DNA of 64,000 nt from Limanda limanda (lineage: Eukaryota; Chordata; Actinopteri; Pleuronectiformes; Pleuronectidae). Below are positions 1-12,100 of this stretch, one piece after another. The number at the start of each line of letters is the position of its first letter. Position 1 is the first letter of the stretch. The DNA lies in contig NW_026870438.1 in assembly GCF_963576545.1 (NCBI RefSeq), positions 1,116,001 to 1,180,000 of the forward strand, in the 5' to 3' direction. Under the pieces are notes generated by a model. The model was not told where the DNA came from. It worked only from the letters and a program-made list of their open reading frames with translations, and searched no databases. A program made the position numbers and the translations under genes.

Positions 1-163
1 GAAGGTCGGAGAGACTTGCAAGTAGGCTCTACCCCCACTAAATGGCGTAGCGCGCATCGATCGGTACCATCCTTGAGCTTCTCCGACTTTCGGAAGGGTT
101 AGGGTTAGGGTTAGGGATGAAAGCACATAGGAGAAAGAGATATTCTTGAATAACTTTTTTTGT

Positions 164-318
164 GAAGGTCGGAGAGACTTGGAAAGTGGTTGCATCTGGA
201 CTAATTTGGGTCCTGCGGATCGATTGGTACCATCCCCGAGCTTGTACGACCTTCGGAAGAGGTCGACCGACGAAATTCCCCCAAATCTGAGGAGATATTC
301 TTGAATAACTTTTTTTGT
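164..318 (+). repeat. Type B monomer, 155 bp, representative copy
   Basis: This is the minor monomer, present 110 times. It shares with A the first 17 bp, the ATCGAT and GGTACC sites, the CATCC..GAGCTT and TTCGGAAG segments, and the last 30 or so bases from AGATATTC to the T7 tract. It differs from A in the hairpin region. In place of the telomere block it has a segment containing the palindrome GGTCGACC (261-268) followed by GACGAAATTCCCCCAAATC. A and B are therefore diverged relatives that differ mainly by presence or absence of TTAGGG. Every B in the window has an A on both sides. Subtypes include one with CCATGCCC in place of CCATCCCC (9.5-35 kb only) and one with GACCAACG in place of GACCGACG (38-50 kb only). 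Confidence 0.97.
248..268 (+). other. Inverted repeat and GGTCGACC palindrome in type B
   Basis: GACCT (248-252) and AGGTC (260-264) form a 5-bp stem around TCGGAAG, overlapping the 8-bp palindrome GGTCGACC (261-268). It occupies the place where type A begins its telomere block, so A and B carry different secondary-structure elements at the same monomer position. A C-to-T change in the stem region (CCTTTGG, for example near 16815) and a GACCAACG variant just outside it recur in the array. Confidence 0.7.
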
Positions 319-509
319 GAAGGTCGGAGAGACTTGCAAGTAGGCTCTACCCCCACTAAATGGGGTTGCGCGCATCGATCGGTACCATCCTTGAGCTTCT
401 CCGACTTTCGGAAGGGTTAGGGTTAGGGTTAGGGATGAAAGCACATAGGAGAAAGAGATATTCTTGAATAACTTTTTTTGTGAAGGTCGGAGAGACTTGC
501 AAGTAGGCT

Positions 510-531
510 CTACCCCCACTAAATGGGGTAG
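510..531 (+). other. Perfect 7-bp inverted repeat in type A (CTACCCC / GGGGTAG)
   Basis: CTACCCC at 510-516 and GGGGTAG at 525-531 are exact inverse complements around an 8-base loop CACTAAAT. The element recurs in nearly every A monomer. Two recurrent changes affect it: GGGGTTG, which breaks one pair and is found almost only in the A directly after a B, and CTTTACC in place of CTCTACC, which leaves the stem intact except near its base. Type B lacks it. It could extrude as a small cruciform or form an RNA hairpin if transcribed; neither is shown. Confidence 0.8.
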
Positions 532-549
532 CGCGCATCGATCGGTACC
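531..549 (+). other. Cluster of overlapping palindromes in type A
   Basis: GCGCGC (531-536), ATCGAT (537-542), CGATCG (539-544) and GGTACC (544-549) are packed into 19 bases. ATCGAT and GGTACC are also kept in type B, so a GGTACC site recurs about every 155-163 bp across the window. The region is CpG-dense and is where many recurrent transitions fall (TGCGCAT, GCGCACAT, GCACGCAT, GATCAGTACC). No known protein-binding motif is recognised. Confidence 0.8.
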
Positions 550-576
550 ATCCTTGAGCTTCTCCGACTTTCGGAA

Positions 577-597
577 GGGTTAGGGTTAGGGTTAGGG
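577..597 (+). repeat. Interstitial telomeric block (GGGTTA)3GGG, G-quadruplex motif
   Basis: Representative of the telomere-type block found in every A monomer. It has four runs of three G separated by TTA. That is the classic telomeric sequence known from vertebrate and other TTAGGG telomeres to fold into an intramolecular G-quadruplex. About 267 monomers keep all four G-runs. The 17 short monomers have three, and point changes disrupt the block at about 17304, 22779, 44275 and 60128. The G-rich strand is always the plus strand. I saw no block longer than four G-runs. Folding in this context is inferred from the motif. Confidence 0.95.
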
Positions 598-1288
598 ATG
601 AAAGCACATAGGAGAAAGAGATATTCTTGAATAACTTTTTTTGTGAAGGTCGGAGAGACTTGCAAGTAGGCTCTACCCCCACTAAATGGGGTAGCGCGCA
701 TCGATCGGTACCATCCTTGAGCTTCTCCGACTTTCAGAAGGGTTAGGGTTAGGGTTAGGGATGAAAGCACATAGGAGAAAGAGATATTCTTGAATAACTT
801 TTTTTGTGAAGGTCGGAGAGACTTGCAAGTAGGCTCTACCCCCACTAAATGGGGTAGCGCGCATCGATCGGTACCATCCTTGAGCTTCTCCGACTTTCGG
901 AAGGGTTAGGGTTAGGGTTAGGGATGAAAGCACATAGGAGAAAGAGATATTCTTGAATAACTTTTTTTGTGAAGGTCGGAGAGACTTGCAAGTAGGCTCT
1001 ACCCCCACTAAATGGGGTAGCGCGCATCGATCGGTACCATCCTTGAGCTTCTCCGACTTTCGGAAGGGTTAGGGTTAGGGTTAGGGATGAAAGCACATAG
1101 GAGAAAGAGATATTCTTGAATAACTTTTTTTGTGAAGGTCGGAGAGACTTGGAAAGTGGTTGCATCTGGACTAATTTGGGTCCTGCGGATCGATTGGTAC
1201 CATCCCCGAGCTTGTACGACCTTCGGAAGAGGTCGACCGACGAAATTCCCCCAAATCTGAGGAGATATTCTTGAATAACTTTTTTTTT

Positions 1289-2592
1289 GAAGGTCGGAGA
1301 GACTTGCAAGTAGGCTCTACCCCCACTAAATGGGGTAGCGCGCATCGATCGGTACCATCCTTGAGCTTCTCCGACTTTCGGAAGGGTTAGGGTTAGGGTT
1401 AGGGATGAAAGCACATAGGAGAAAGAGATATTCTTGAATAACTTTTTTTGTGAAGGTCGGAGAGACTTGCAAGTAGGCTCTACCCCCACTAAATGGGGTA
1501 GCGCGCATCGATCGGTACCATCCTTGAGCTTCTCCGACTTTCGGAAGGGTTAGGGTTAGGGTTAGGGATGAAAGCACATAGGAGAAAGAGATATTCTTGA
1601 ATAACTTTTTTTGTGAAGGTCGGAGAGACTTGCAAGTAGGCTCTACCCCCACTAAATGGGGTAGCGCGCATCGATCGGTACCATCCTTGAGCTTCTCCGA
1701 CTTTCGGAAGGGTTAGGGTTAGGGTTAGGGATGAAAGCACATAGGAGAAAGAGATATTCTTGAATAACTTTTTTTGTGAAGGTCGGAGAGACTTGCAAGT
1801 AGGCTCTACCCCCACTAAATGGGGTAGCGCGCATCGATCGGTACCATCCTTGAGCTTCTCCGACTTTCGGAAGGGTTAGGGTTAGGGTTAGGGATGAAAG
1901 CACATAGGAGAAAGAGATATTCTTGAATAACTTTTTTTGTGAAGGTCGGAGAGACTTGCAAGTAGGCTCTACCCCCACTAAATGGGGTAGCGCGCATCGA
2001 TCGGTACCATCCTTGAGCTTCTCCGACTTTCGGAAGGGTTAGGGTTAGGGTTAGGGATGAAAGCACATAGGAGAAAGAGATATTCTTGAATAACTTTTTT
2101 TGTGAAGGTCGGAGAGACTTGCAAGTAGGCTCTACCCCCACTAAATGGGGTAGCGCGCATCGATCGGTACCATCCTTGAGCTTCTCCGACTTTCGGAAGG
2201 GTTAGGGTTAGGGTTAGGGATGAAAGCACATAGGAGAAAGAGATATTCTTGAATAACTTTTTTTGTGAAGGTCGGAGAGACTTGCAAGTAGGCTCTACCC
2301 CCACTAAATGGGGTAGCGCGCATCGATCGGTACCATCCTTGAGCTTCTCCGACTTTCGGAAGGGTTAGGGTTAGGGTTAGGGATGAAAGCACATAGGAGA
2401 AAGAGATATTCTTGAATAACTTTTTTTGTGAAGGTCGGAGAGACTTGCAAGTAGGCTCTACCCCCACTAAATGGGGTAGCGCGCATCGATCGGTACCATC
2501 CTTGAGCTTCTCCGACTTTCGGAAGGGTTAGGGTTAGGGTTAGGGATGAAAGCACATAGGAGAAAGAGATATTCTTGAATAACTTTTTTTGT
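1289..2592 (+). repeat. Run of eight consecutive type A monomers
   Basis: Eight 163-bp A monomers in a row with no B, the longest A run I counted. They are almost identical to each other, which suggests recent local expansion by unequal exchange or slippage of whole monomers. The run is bounded by B at 1134-1288 and at 2593-2747, and both of these B end with the same T9 tail. Confidence 0.85.
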
Positions 2593-3228
2593 GAAGGTCG
2601 GAGAGACTTGGAAAGTGGTTGCATCTGGACTAATTTGGGTCCTGCGGATCGATTGGTACCATCCCCGAGCTTGTACGACCTTCGGAAGAGGTCGACCGAC
2701 GAAATTCCCCCAAATCTGAGGAGATATTCTTGAATAACTTTTTTTTTGAAGGTCGGAGAGACTTGCAAGTAGGCTCTACCCCCACTAAATGGGGTAGCGC
2801 GCATCGATCGGTACCATCCTTGAGCTTCTCCGACTTTCGGAAGGGTTAGGGTTAGGGTTAGGGATGAAAGCACATAGGAGAAAGAGATATTCTTGAATAA
2901 CTTTTTTTGTGAAGGTCGGAGAGACTTGCAAGTAGGCTCTACTCCCACTAAATGGGGTAGCGCGCATCGATCGGTACCATCCTTGAGCTTCTCCGACTTT
3001 CGGAAGGGTTAGGGTTAGGGTTAGGGATGAAAGCACATAGGAGAAAGAGATATTCTTGAATAACTTTTTTTGTGAAGGTCGGAGAGACTTGGAAAGTGGT
3101 TGCATCTGGACTAATTTGGGTCCTGCAGATCGATTATTACCATCCCCGAGCTTGTACGACCTTCGGAAGAGGTCGACCGACGAAATTCCCCCAAATCTGA
3201 GGAGATATTCTTTAATAACTTTTTTTGT

Positions 3229-5331
3229 GAAGGTCGGAGAGACTTGCAAGTAGGCTCTACCCCCACTAAATGGCGTAGCGCGCATCGATCGGTACCATCC
3301 TTGAGCTTCTCCGACTTTCGGAAGGGTTAGGGTTAGGGTTAGGGATGAAAGCACATAGGAGAAAGAGATATTCTTGAATAACTTTTTTTGTGAAGGTCGG
3401 AGAGACTTGGAAAGTGGTTGCATCTGGACTAATTTGGGTCCTGCGGATCGATTGGTACCATCCCCGAGCTTGTACGACCTTCGGAAGAGGTCGACCGACG
3501 AAATTCCCCCAAATCTGAGGAGATATTCTTGAATAACTTTTTTTGTGAAGGTCGGAGAGACTTGCAAGTAGGCTCTACCCCCACTAAATGGGGTTGCGCG
3601 CATCGATCGGTACCATCCTTGAGCTTCTCCGACTTTCGGAAGGGTTAGGGTTAGGGTTAGGGATGAAAGCACATAGGAGAAAGAGATATTCTTGAATAAC
3701 TTTTTTTGTGAAGGTCGGAGAGACTTGCAAGTAGGCTCTACCCCCACTAAATGGGGTAGCGCGCATCGATCGGTACCATCCTTGAGCTTCTCCGACTTTC
3801 GGAAGGGTTAGGGTTAGGGTTAGGGATGAAAGCACATAGGAGAAAGAGATATTCTTGAATAACTTTTTTTGTGAAGGTCGGAGAGACTTGCAAGTAGGCT
3901 CTACCCCCACTAAATGGGGTAGCGCGCATCGATCGGTACCATCCTTGAGCTTCTCCGACTTTCAGAAGGGTTAGGGTTAGGGTTAGGGATGAAAGCACAT
4001 AGGAGAAAGAGATATTCTTGAATAACTTTTTTTGTGAAGGTCGGAGAGACTTGCAAGTAGGCTCTACCCCCACTAAATGGGGTAGCGCGCATCGATCGGT
4101 ACCATCCTTGAGCTTCTCCGACTTTCGGAAGGGTTAGGGTTAGGGTTAGGGATGAAAGCACATAGGAGAAAGAGATATTCTTGAATAACTTTTTTTGTGA
4201 AGGTCGGAGAGACTTGCAAGTAGGCTCTACCCCCACTAAATGGGGTAGCGCGCATCGATCGGTACCATCCTTGAGCTTCTCCGACTTTCGGAAGGGTTAG
4301 GGTTAGGGTTAGGGATGAAAGCACATAGGAGAAAGAGATATTCTTGAATAACTTTTTTTGTGAAGGTCGGAGAGACTTGGAAAGTGGTTGCATCTGGACT
4401 AATTTGGGTCCTGCGGATCGATTGGTACCATCCCCGAGCTTGTACGACCTTCGGAAGAGGTCGACCGACGAAATTCCCCCAAATCTGAGGAGATATTCTT
4501 GAATAACTTTTTTTTTGAAGGTCGGAGAGACTTGCAAGTAGGCTCTACCCCCACTAAATGGGGTAGCGCGCATCGATCGGTACCATCCTTGAGCTTCTCC
4601 GACTTTCGGAAGGGTTAGGGTTAGGGTTAGGGATGAAAGCACATAGGAGAAAGAGATATTCTTGAATAACTTTTTTTGTGAAGGTCGGAGAGACTTGCAA
4701 GTAGGCTCTACCCCCACTAAATGGGGTAGCGCGCATCGATCGGTACCATCCTTGAGCTTCTCCGACTTTCGGAAGGGTTAGGGTTAGGGTTAGGGATGAA
4801 AGCACATAGGAGAAAGAGATATTCTTGAATAACTTTTTTTGTGAAGGTCGGAGAGACTTGCAAGTAGGCTCTACCCCCACTAAATGGGGTAGCGCGCATC
4901 GATCGGTACCATCCTTGAGCTTCTCCGACTTTCGGAAGGGTTAGGGTTAGGGTTAGGGATGAAAGCACATAGGAGAAAGAGATATTCTTGAATAACTTTT
5001 TTTGTGAAGGTCGGAGAGACTTGCAAGTAGGCTCTACCCCCACTAAATGGGGTAGCGCGCATCGATCGGTACCATCCTTGAGCTTCTCCGACTTTCGGAA
5101 GGGTTAGGGTTAGGGTTAGGGATGAAAGCACATAGGAGAAAGAGATATTCTTGAATAACTTTTTTTGTGAAGGTCGGAGAGACTTGCAAGTAGGCTCTAC
5201 CCCCACTAAATGGGGTAGCGCGCATCGATCGGTACCATCCTTGAGCTTCTCCGACTTTCGGAAGGGTTAGGGTTAGGGTTAGGGATGAAAGCACATAGGA
5301 GAAAGAGATATTCTTGAATAACTTTTTTTGT
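3229..5331 (+). repeat. Second copy of the 3,228-bp-offset duplication
   Basis: Matches 1-2103 in monomer order and in three shared private variants. It overlaps the left edge of the large 13-kb duplication (from about 4680), because the intervening A monomers are identical and the junction cannot be placed more finely than a few monomers. Confidence 0.85.
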
Positions 5332-8300
5332 GAAGGTCGGAGAGACTTGGAAAGTGGTTGCATCTGGACTAATTTGGGTCCTGCGGATCGATTGGTACCA
5401 TCCCCGAGCTTGTACGACCTTCGGAAGAGGTCGACCGACGAAATTCCCCCAAATCTGAGGAGATATTCTTGAATAACTTTTTTTGTGAAGGTCGGAGAGA
5501 CTTGCAAGTAGGCTCTACCCCCACTAAATGGGGTTGCGCGCATCGATCGGTACCATCCTTGAGCTTCTCCGACTTTCGGAAGGGTTAGGGTTAGGGTTAG
5601 GGATGAAAGCACATAGGAGAAAGAGATATTCTTGAATAACTTTTTTTGTGAAGGTCGGAGAGACTTGCAAGTAGGCTTTACCCCCACTAAATGGGGTAGC
5701 GCGCATCGATCGGTACCATCCTTGAGCTTCTCCGACTTTCGGAAGGGTTAGGGTTAGGGTTAGGGATGAAAGCACATAGGAGAAAGAGATATTCTTGAAT
5801 AACTTTTTTTGTGAAGGTCGGAGAGACTTGCAAGTAGGCTCTACCCCCACTAAATGGGGTAGCGCGCATCGATCGGTACCATCCTTGAGCTTCTCCGACT
5901 TTCGGAAGGGTTAGGGTTAGGGTTAGGGATGAAAGCACATAGGAGAAAGAGATATTCTTGAATAACTTTTTTTGTGAAGGTCGGAGAGACTTGCAAGTAG
6001 GCTCTACCCCCACTAAATGGGGTAGCGCGCATCGATCGGTACCATCCTTGAGCTTCTCCGACTTTCGGAAGGGTTAGGGTTAGGGTTAGGGATGAAAGCA
6101 CATAGGAGAAAGAGATATTCTTGAATAACTTTTTTTGTGAAGGTCGGAGAGACTTGCAAGTAGGCTCTACCCCCACTAAATGGGGTAGCGCGCATCGATC
6201 GGTACCATCCTTGAGCTTCTCCGACTTTCGGAAGGGTTAGGGTTAGGGTTAGGGATGAAAGCACATAGGAGAAAGAGATATTCTTGAATAACTTTTTTTG
6301 TGAAGGTCGGAGAGACTTGAAAAGTGGTTGCATCTGGACTAATTTGGGTCCTGCGGATCGATTGGTACCATCCCCGAGCTTGTACGACCTTCGGAAGAGG
6401 TCGACCGACGAAATTCCCCCAAATCTGAGGAGATATTCTTGAATAACTTTTTTTGTGAAGGTCGGAGAGACTTGCAAGTAGGCTCTACCCCCACTAAATG
6501 GGGTTGCGCGCATCGATCGGTACCATCCTTGAGCTTCTCCGACTTTCGGAAGGGTTAGGGTTAGGGTTAGGGATGAAAGCACATAGGAGAAAGAGATATT
6601 CTTGAATAACTTTTTTTGTGAAGGTCGGAGAGACTTGCAAGTAGGCTCTACCCCCACTAAATGGGGTAGTGCGCATCGATCGGTACCATCCTTGAGCTTC
6701 TCCGACTTTCGGAAGGGTTAGGGTTAGGGTTAGGGATGAAAGCACATAGGAGAAAGAGATATTCTTGAATAACTTTTTTTGTGAAGGTCGGAGAGACTTG
6801 GAAAGTGGTTGCATCTGGACTAATTTGGGTCCTGCGGATCGATTGGTACCATCCCCGAGCTTGTACGACCTTCGGAAGAGGTCGACCGACGAAATTCCCC
6901 CAAATCTGAGGAGATATTCTTGAATAACTTTTTTTGTGAAGGTCGGAGAGACTTGCAAGTAGGCTCTACCCCCACTAAATGGGGTTGCGCGCATCGATCG
7001 GTACCATCCTTGAGCTTCTCCGACTTTCGGAAGGGTTAGGGTTAGGGTTAGGGATGAAAGCACATAGGAGAAAGAGATATTCTTGAATAACTTTTTTTGT
7101 GAAGGTCGGAGAGACTTGCAAGTAGGCTCTACCCCCACTAAATGGGGTAGCGCGCATCGATCGGTACCATCCTTGAGCTTCTCCGACTTTCGGAAGGGTT
7201 AGGGTTAGGGTTAGGGATGAAAGCACATAGGAGAAAGAGATATTCTTGAATAACTTTTTTTGTGAAGGTCGGAGAGACTTGCAAGTAGGCTCTACCCCCA
7301 CTAAATGGGGTAGCGCGCATCGATCGGTACCATCTTTGAGCTTCTCCGACTTTCGGAAGGGTTAGGGTTAGGGTTAGGGATGAAAGCACATAGGAGAAAG
7401 AGATATTCTTGAATAACTTTTTTTGTGAAGGTCGGAGAGACTTGGAAAGTGGTTGCATCTGGACTAATTTGGGTCCTGCGGATCGATTGGTACAATCCCC
7501 GAGCTTGTACGACCTTCGGAAGAGGTCGACCGACGAAATTCCCCCAAATCTGAGGAGATATTCTTGAATAACTTTTTTTGTGAAGGTCGGAGAGACTTGC
7601 AAGTAGGCTCTACCCCCACTAAATGGGGTTGCACGCATCGATCGGTACCATCCTTGAGCTTCTCCGACTTTCGGAAGGGTTAGGGTTAGGGTTAGGGATG
7701 AAAGCACATAGGAGAAAGAGATATTCTTGAATAACTTTTTTTGTGAAGGTCGGAGAGACTTGCAAGTAGGCTCTACCCCCACTAAATGGGGTAGCGCGCA
7801 TCGATCGGTACCATCCTTGAGCTTCTCCGACTTTCGGAAGGGTTAGGGTTAGGGTTAGGGATGAAAGCACATAGGAGAAAGAGATATTCTTGAATAACTT
7901 TTTTTGTGAAGGTCGGAGAGACTTGGAAAGTGGTTGCATCTGGACTAATTTGGGTCCTGCGGATCGATTGGTACCATCCCCGAGCTTGTACGACCTTCGG
8001 AAGAGGTCGACCGACGAAATTCCCCCAAATCTGAGGAGATATTCTTGAATAACTTTTTTTGTGAAGGTCGGAGAGACTTGCAAGTAGGCTCTACCCCCAC
8101 TAAATGGGGTTGCGCGCATCGATCGGTACCATCCTTGAGCTTCTCCGACTTTCGGAAGGGTTAGGGTTAGGGTTAGGGATGAAAGCACATAGGAGAAAGA
8201 GATATTCTTGAATAACTTTTTTTGTGAAGGTCGGAGAGACTTGCAAGTAGGCTCTACCCCCACTAAATGGGGTAGCGCGCATCGATCGGTACCATCCTTG

Positions 8301-9032
8301 AGCTTCTCCGACTTTCGGAAGGGTTAGGGTTAGGGTTAGGGATGAAAGCACATAGGAGAAAGAGATATTCTTGAATAACTTTTTTTGTGAAGGTCGGAGA
8401 GACTTGCAAGTAGGCTCTACCCCCACTAAATGGGGTAGCGCGCATCGATCGGTACCATCCTTGAGCTTCTCCGACTTTCGGAAGGGTTAGGGTTAGGGTT
8501 AGGGATGAAAGCACATAGGAGAAAGAGATATTCTTGAATAACTTTTTTTGTGAAGGTCGGAGAGACTTGCAAGTAGGCTCTACCCCCACTAAATGGGGTA
8601 GCGCGCATCGATCGGTACCATCCTTGAGCTTCTCCGACTTTCGGAAGGGTTAGGGTTAGGGTTAGGGATGAAAGCACATAGGAGAAAGAGATATTCTTGA
8701 ATAACTTTTTTTGTGAAGGTCGGAGAGACTTGCAAGTAGGCTCTACCCCCACTAAATGGGGTAGCGCGCATCGATCGGTACCATCCTTGAGCTTCTCCGA
8801 CTTTCGGAAGGGTTAGGGTTAGGGTTAGGGATGAAAGCACATAGGAGAAAGAGATATTCTTGAATAACTTTTTTTGTGAAGGTCGGAGAGACTTGGAAAG
8901 TGGTTGCATCTGGACTAATTTGGGTCCTGCGGATCGATTGGTACCATCCCCGAGCTTGTACGACCTTCGGAAGAGGTCGACCGACGAAATTCCCCCAAAT
9001 CTGAGGAGATATTCTTGAATAACTTTTTTTGT

Positions 9033-9189
9033 GAAGGTCGGAGAGACTTGCAAGTAGGCTCTACCCCCACTAAATGGGGTAGCGCGCATCGATCGGTACC
9101 ATCCTTGAGCTTCTCCGACTTTCGGAAGGGTTAGGGTTAGGGATGAAAGCACATAGGAGAAAGAGATATTCTTGAATAACTTTTTTTGT
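9033..9189 (+). repeat. Short type A, 157 bp, one TTAGGG lost (17 in window)
   Basis: This A has (GGGTTA)2GGG, three G-runs instead of four, and is otherwise normal. Other copies start at 13853, 22040, 27341, 34061, 35498, 36136, 40964, 45124, 46569, 46881, 48325, 52338, 58438, 59239, 60194 and 61142. Several are related by larger duplications (9033 with 22040; 13853 with 27341; 34061 with 35498), so independent losses are fewer than 17. Loss of exactly one 6-bp repeat fits replication slippage. No lengthened version is seen. Confidence 0.92.
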
Positions 9190-12100
9190 GAAGGTCGGAG
9201 AGACTTGCAAGTAGGCTCTACCCCCACTAAATGGGGTAGCGCGCATCGATCGGTACCATCCTTGAGCTTCTCCGACTTTCGGAAGGGTTAGGGTTAGGGT
9301 TAGGGATGAAAGCACATAGGAGAAAGAGATATTCTTGAATAACTTTTTTTGTGAAGGTCGGAGAGACTTGCAAGTAGGCTCTACCCCCACTAAATGGGGT
9401 AGCGCGCATCGATCGGTACCATCCTTGAGCTTCTCCGACTTTCGGAAGGGTTAGGGTTAGGGTTAGGGATGAAAGCACATAGGAGAAAGAGATATTCTTG
9501 AATAACTTTTTTTGTGAAGGTCGGAGAGACTTGGAAAGTGGTTGCATCTGGACTAATTTGGGTCCTGCAGATCGATTGGTACCATGCCCGAGCTTGTACG
9601 ACCTTCGGAAGAGGTCGACCGACGAAATTCCCCCAAATCTGAGGAGATATTCTTGAATAACTTTTTTTGTGAAGGTCGGAGAGACTTGCAAGTAGGCTCT
9701 ACCCCCACTAAATGGGGTAGCGCGCATCGATCGGTACCATCCTTGAGCTTCTCCGACTTTCGGAAGGGTTAGGGTTAGGGTTAGGGATGAAAGCACATAG
9801 GAGAAAGAGATATTCTTGAATAACTTTTTTTGTGAAGGTCGGAGAGACTTGCAAGTAGGCTCTACCCCCACTAAATGGGGTAGCGCGCATCGATCGGTAC
9901 CATCCTTGAGCTTCTCCGACTTTCGGAAGGGTTAGGGTTAGGGTTAGGGATGAAAGCACATAGGAGAAAGAGATATTCTTGAATAACTTTTTTTGTGAAG
10001 GTCGGAGAGACTTGGAAAGTGGTTGCATCTGGACTAATTTGGGTCCTGCGGATCGATTGGTACCATCCCCGAGCTTGTACGACCTTCGGAAGAGGTCGAC
10101 CGACGAAATTCCCCCAAATCTGAGGAGATATTCTTGAATAACTTTTTTTGTGAAGGTCGGAGAGACTTGCAAGTAGGCTCTACCCCCACTAAATGGGGTT
10201 GCGCGCATCGATCGGTACCATCCTTGAGCTTCTCCGACTTTCGGAAGGGTTAGGGTTAGGGTTAGGGATGAAAGCACATAGGAGAAAGAGATATTCTTGA
10301 ATAACTTTTTTTGTGAAGGTCGGAGAGACTTGCAAGTAGGCTCTACCCCCACTAAATGGGGTAGTGCGCATCGATCGGTACCATCCTTGAGCTTCTCCGA
10401 CTTTCGGAAGGGTTAGGGTTAGGGTTAGGGATGAAAGCACATAGGAGAAAGAGATATTCTTGAATAACTTTTTTTGTGAAGGTCGGAGAGACTTGAAAAG
10501 TGGTTGCATCTGGACTAATTTGGGTCCTGCGGATCGATTGGTACCATCCCCGAGCTTGTACGACCTTCGGAAGAGGTCGACCGACGAAATTCCCCCAAAT
10601 CTGAGGAGATATTCTTGAATAACTTTTTTTGTGAAGGTCGGAGAGACTTGCAAGTAGGCTCTACTCCCACTAAATGGGGTTGCGCGCATCGATCGGTACC
10701 ATCCTTGAGCTTCTCCGACTTTCGGAAGGGTTAGGGTTAGGGTTAGGGATGAAAGCACATAGGAGAAAGAGATATTCTTGAATAACTTTTTTTGTGAAGG
10801 TCGGAGAGACTTGCAAGTAGGCTCTACCCCCACTAAATGGGGTAGCGCGCATCGATCGGTACCATCCTTGAGCTTCTCCGACTTTCGGAAGGGTTAGGGT
10901 TAGGGTTAGGGATGAAAGCACATAGGAGAAAGAGATATTCTTGAATAACTTTTTTTGTGAAGGTCGGAGAGACTTGCAAGTAGGCTCTACCCCCACTAAA
11001 TGGGGTAGCGCGCATCGATCGGTACCATCCTTGAGCTTCTCCGACTTTCGGAAGGGTTAGGGTTAGGGTTAGGGATGAAAGCACATAGGAGAAAGAGATA
11101 TTCTTGAATAACTTTTTTTGTGAAGGTCGGAGAGACTTGGAAAGTGGTTGCATCTGGACTAATTTGGGTCCTGCGGATCGATTGGTACAATCCCCGAGCT
11201 TGTACGACCTTCGGAAGAGGTCGACCGACGAAATTCCCCCAAATCTGAGGAGATATTCTTGAATAACTTTTTTTCTGAAGGTCGGAGAGACTTGCAAGTA
11301 GGCTTTACCCCCACTAAATGGGGTTGCGCGCATCGATCGGTACCATCCTTGAGCTTCTCCGACTTTCGGAAGGGTTAGGGTTAGGGTTAGGGATGAAAGC
11401 ACATAGGAGAAAGAGATATTCTTGAATAACTTTTTTTGTGAAGGTCGGAGAGACTTGCAAGTAGGCTCTACCCCCACTAAATGGGGTAGCGCGCATCGAT
11501 CGGTACCATCCTTGAGCTTCTCCGACTTTCGGAAGGGTTAGGGTTAGGGTTAGGGATGAAAGCACATAGGAGAAAGAGATATTCTTGAATAACTTTTTTT
11601 GTGAAGGTCGGAGAGACTTGGAAAGTGGTTGCATCTGGACTAATTTGGGTCCTGCGGATCGATTGGTACCATCCCCGAGCTTGTACGACCTTCGGAAGAG
11701 GTCGACCGACGAAATTCCCCCAAATCTGAGGAGATATTCTTGAATAACTTTTTTTGTGAAGGTCGGAGAGACTTGCAAGTAGGCTCTACCCCCACTAAAT
11801 GGGGTTGCGCGCATCGATCGGTACCATCCTTGAGCTTCTCCGACTTTCGGAAGGGTTAGGGTTAGGGTTAGGGATGAAAGCACATAGGAGAAAGAGATAT
11901 TCTTGAATAACTTTTTTTGTGAAGGTCGGAGAGACTTGCAAGTAGGCTCTACCCCCACTAAATGGGGTAGCGCGCATCGATCGGTACCATCCTTGAGCTT
12001 CTCCGACTTTCGGAAGGGTTAGGGTTAGGGTTAGGGATGAAAGCACATAGGAGAAAGAGATATTCTTGAATAACTTTTTTTGTGAAGGTCGGAGAGACTT

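Larger units (their letters stand above)
482..644 (+). repeat. Type A monomer, 163 bp, representative copy
   Basis: This is a consensus copy of the major monomer. In order it holds: a 17-bp start GAAGGTCGGAGAGACTT shared with type B; a hairpin (510-531); a cluster of overlapping palindromes GCGCGC, ATCGAT, CGATCG and GGTACC (531-549); TCTCCGAC, which is the inverse of GTCGGAGA at the monomer start; a TCCGA/TCGGA mini-hairpin just before the telomere block; (GGGTTA)3GGG (577-597); a purine-rich stretch; and a tail ATTCTTGAATAAC followed by T7 and GT, also shared with B. About 288 copies occur in the window. No coding, tRNA-like or retroposon structure is apparent. The 163-bp length is close to one nucleosome plus a short linker, which is common for satellites. 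Confidence 0.97.
1..2103 (+). repeat. First copy of a 3,228-bp-offset duplication
   Basis: Monomer order (A B A A A A A B A...) and rare variants repeat at 3229-5331. GGCG in place of GGGG near 44 recurs near 3272, the CTTTCAGAAG change at 736 recurs at 3964, and the T9 tail of the B ending at 1288 recurs at the B ending at 4516. After the B at 1134-1288 this copy continues into eight A, whereas the second copy has five. The right limit is therefore uncertain within identical A units. Confidence 0.85.

Noticed and set aside
252..268. CENP-B box in type B
   Set aside because: TTCGGAAGA in B matches the first part of the NTTCGNNNNANNCGGGN core, but the CGGG part reads TCGA. About six of nine core bases match, which is too weak; type A matches less well.
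1..318. Pol III or tRNA-derived SINE origin, suggested by the T7 tract at each monomer end
   Set aside because: I could not find convincing A-box and B-box elements at proper spacing. T7 occurs once per monomer as part of a conserved tail with no poly-A tail or target-site duplications.
9584..9772. Short plus-strand frames of 62-71 codons, including those starting at the CCATGCCC variant of B
   Set aside because: The ATG is created by a single base change in some B monomers and the frame stops in or near the next telomere block. It is a by-product of the satellite.
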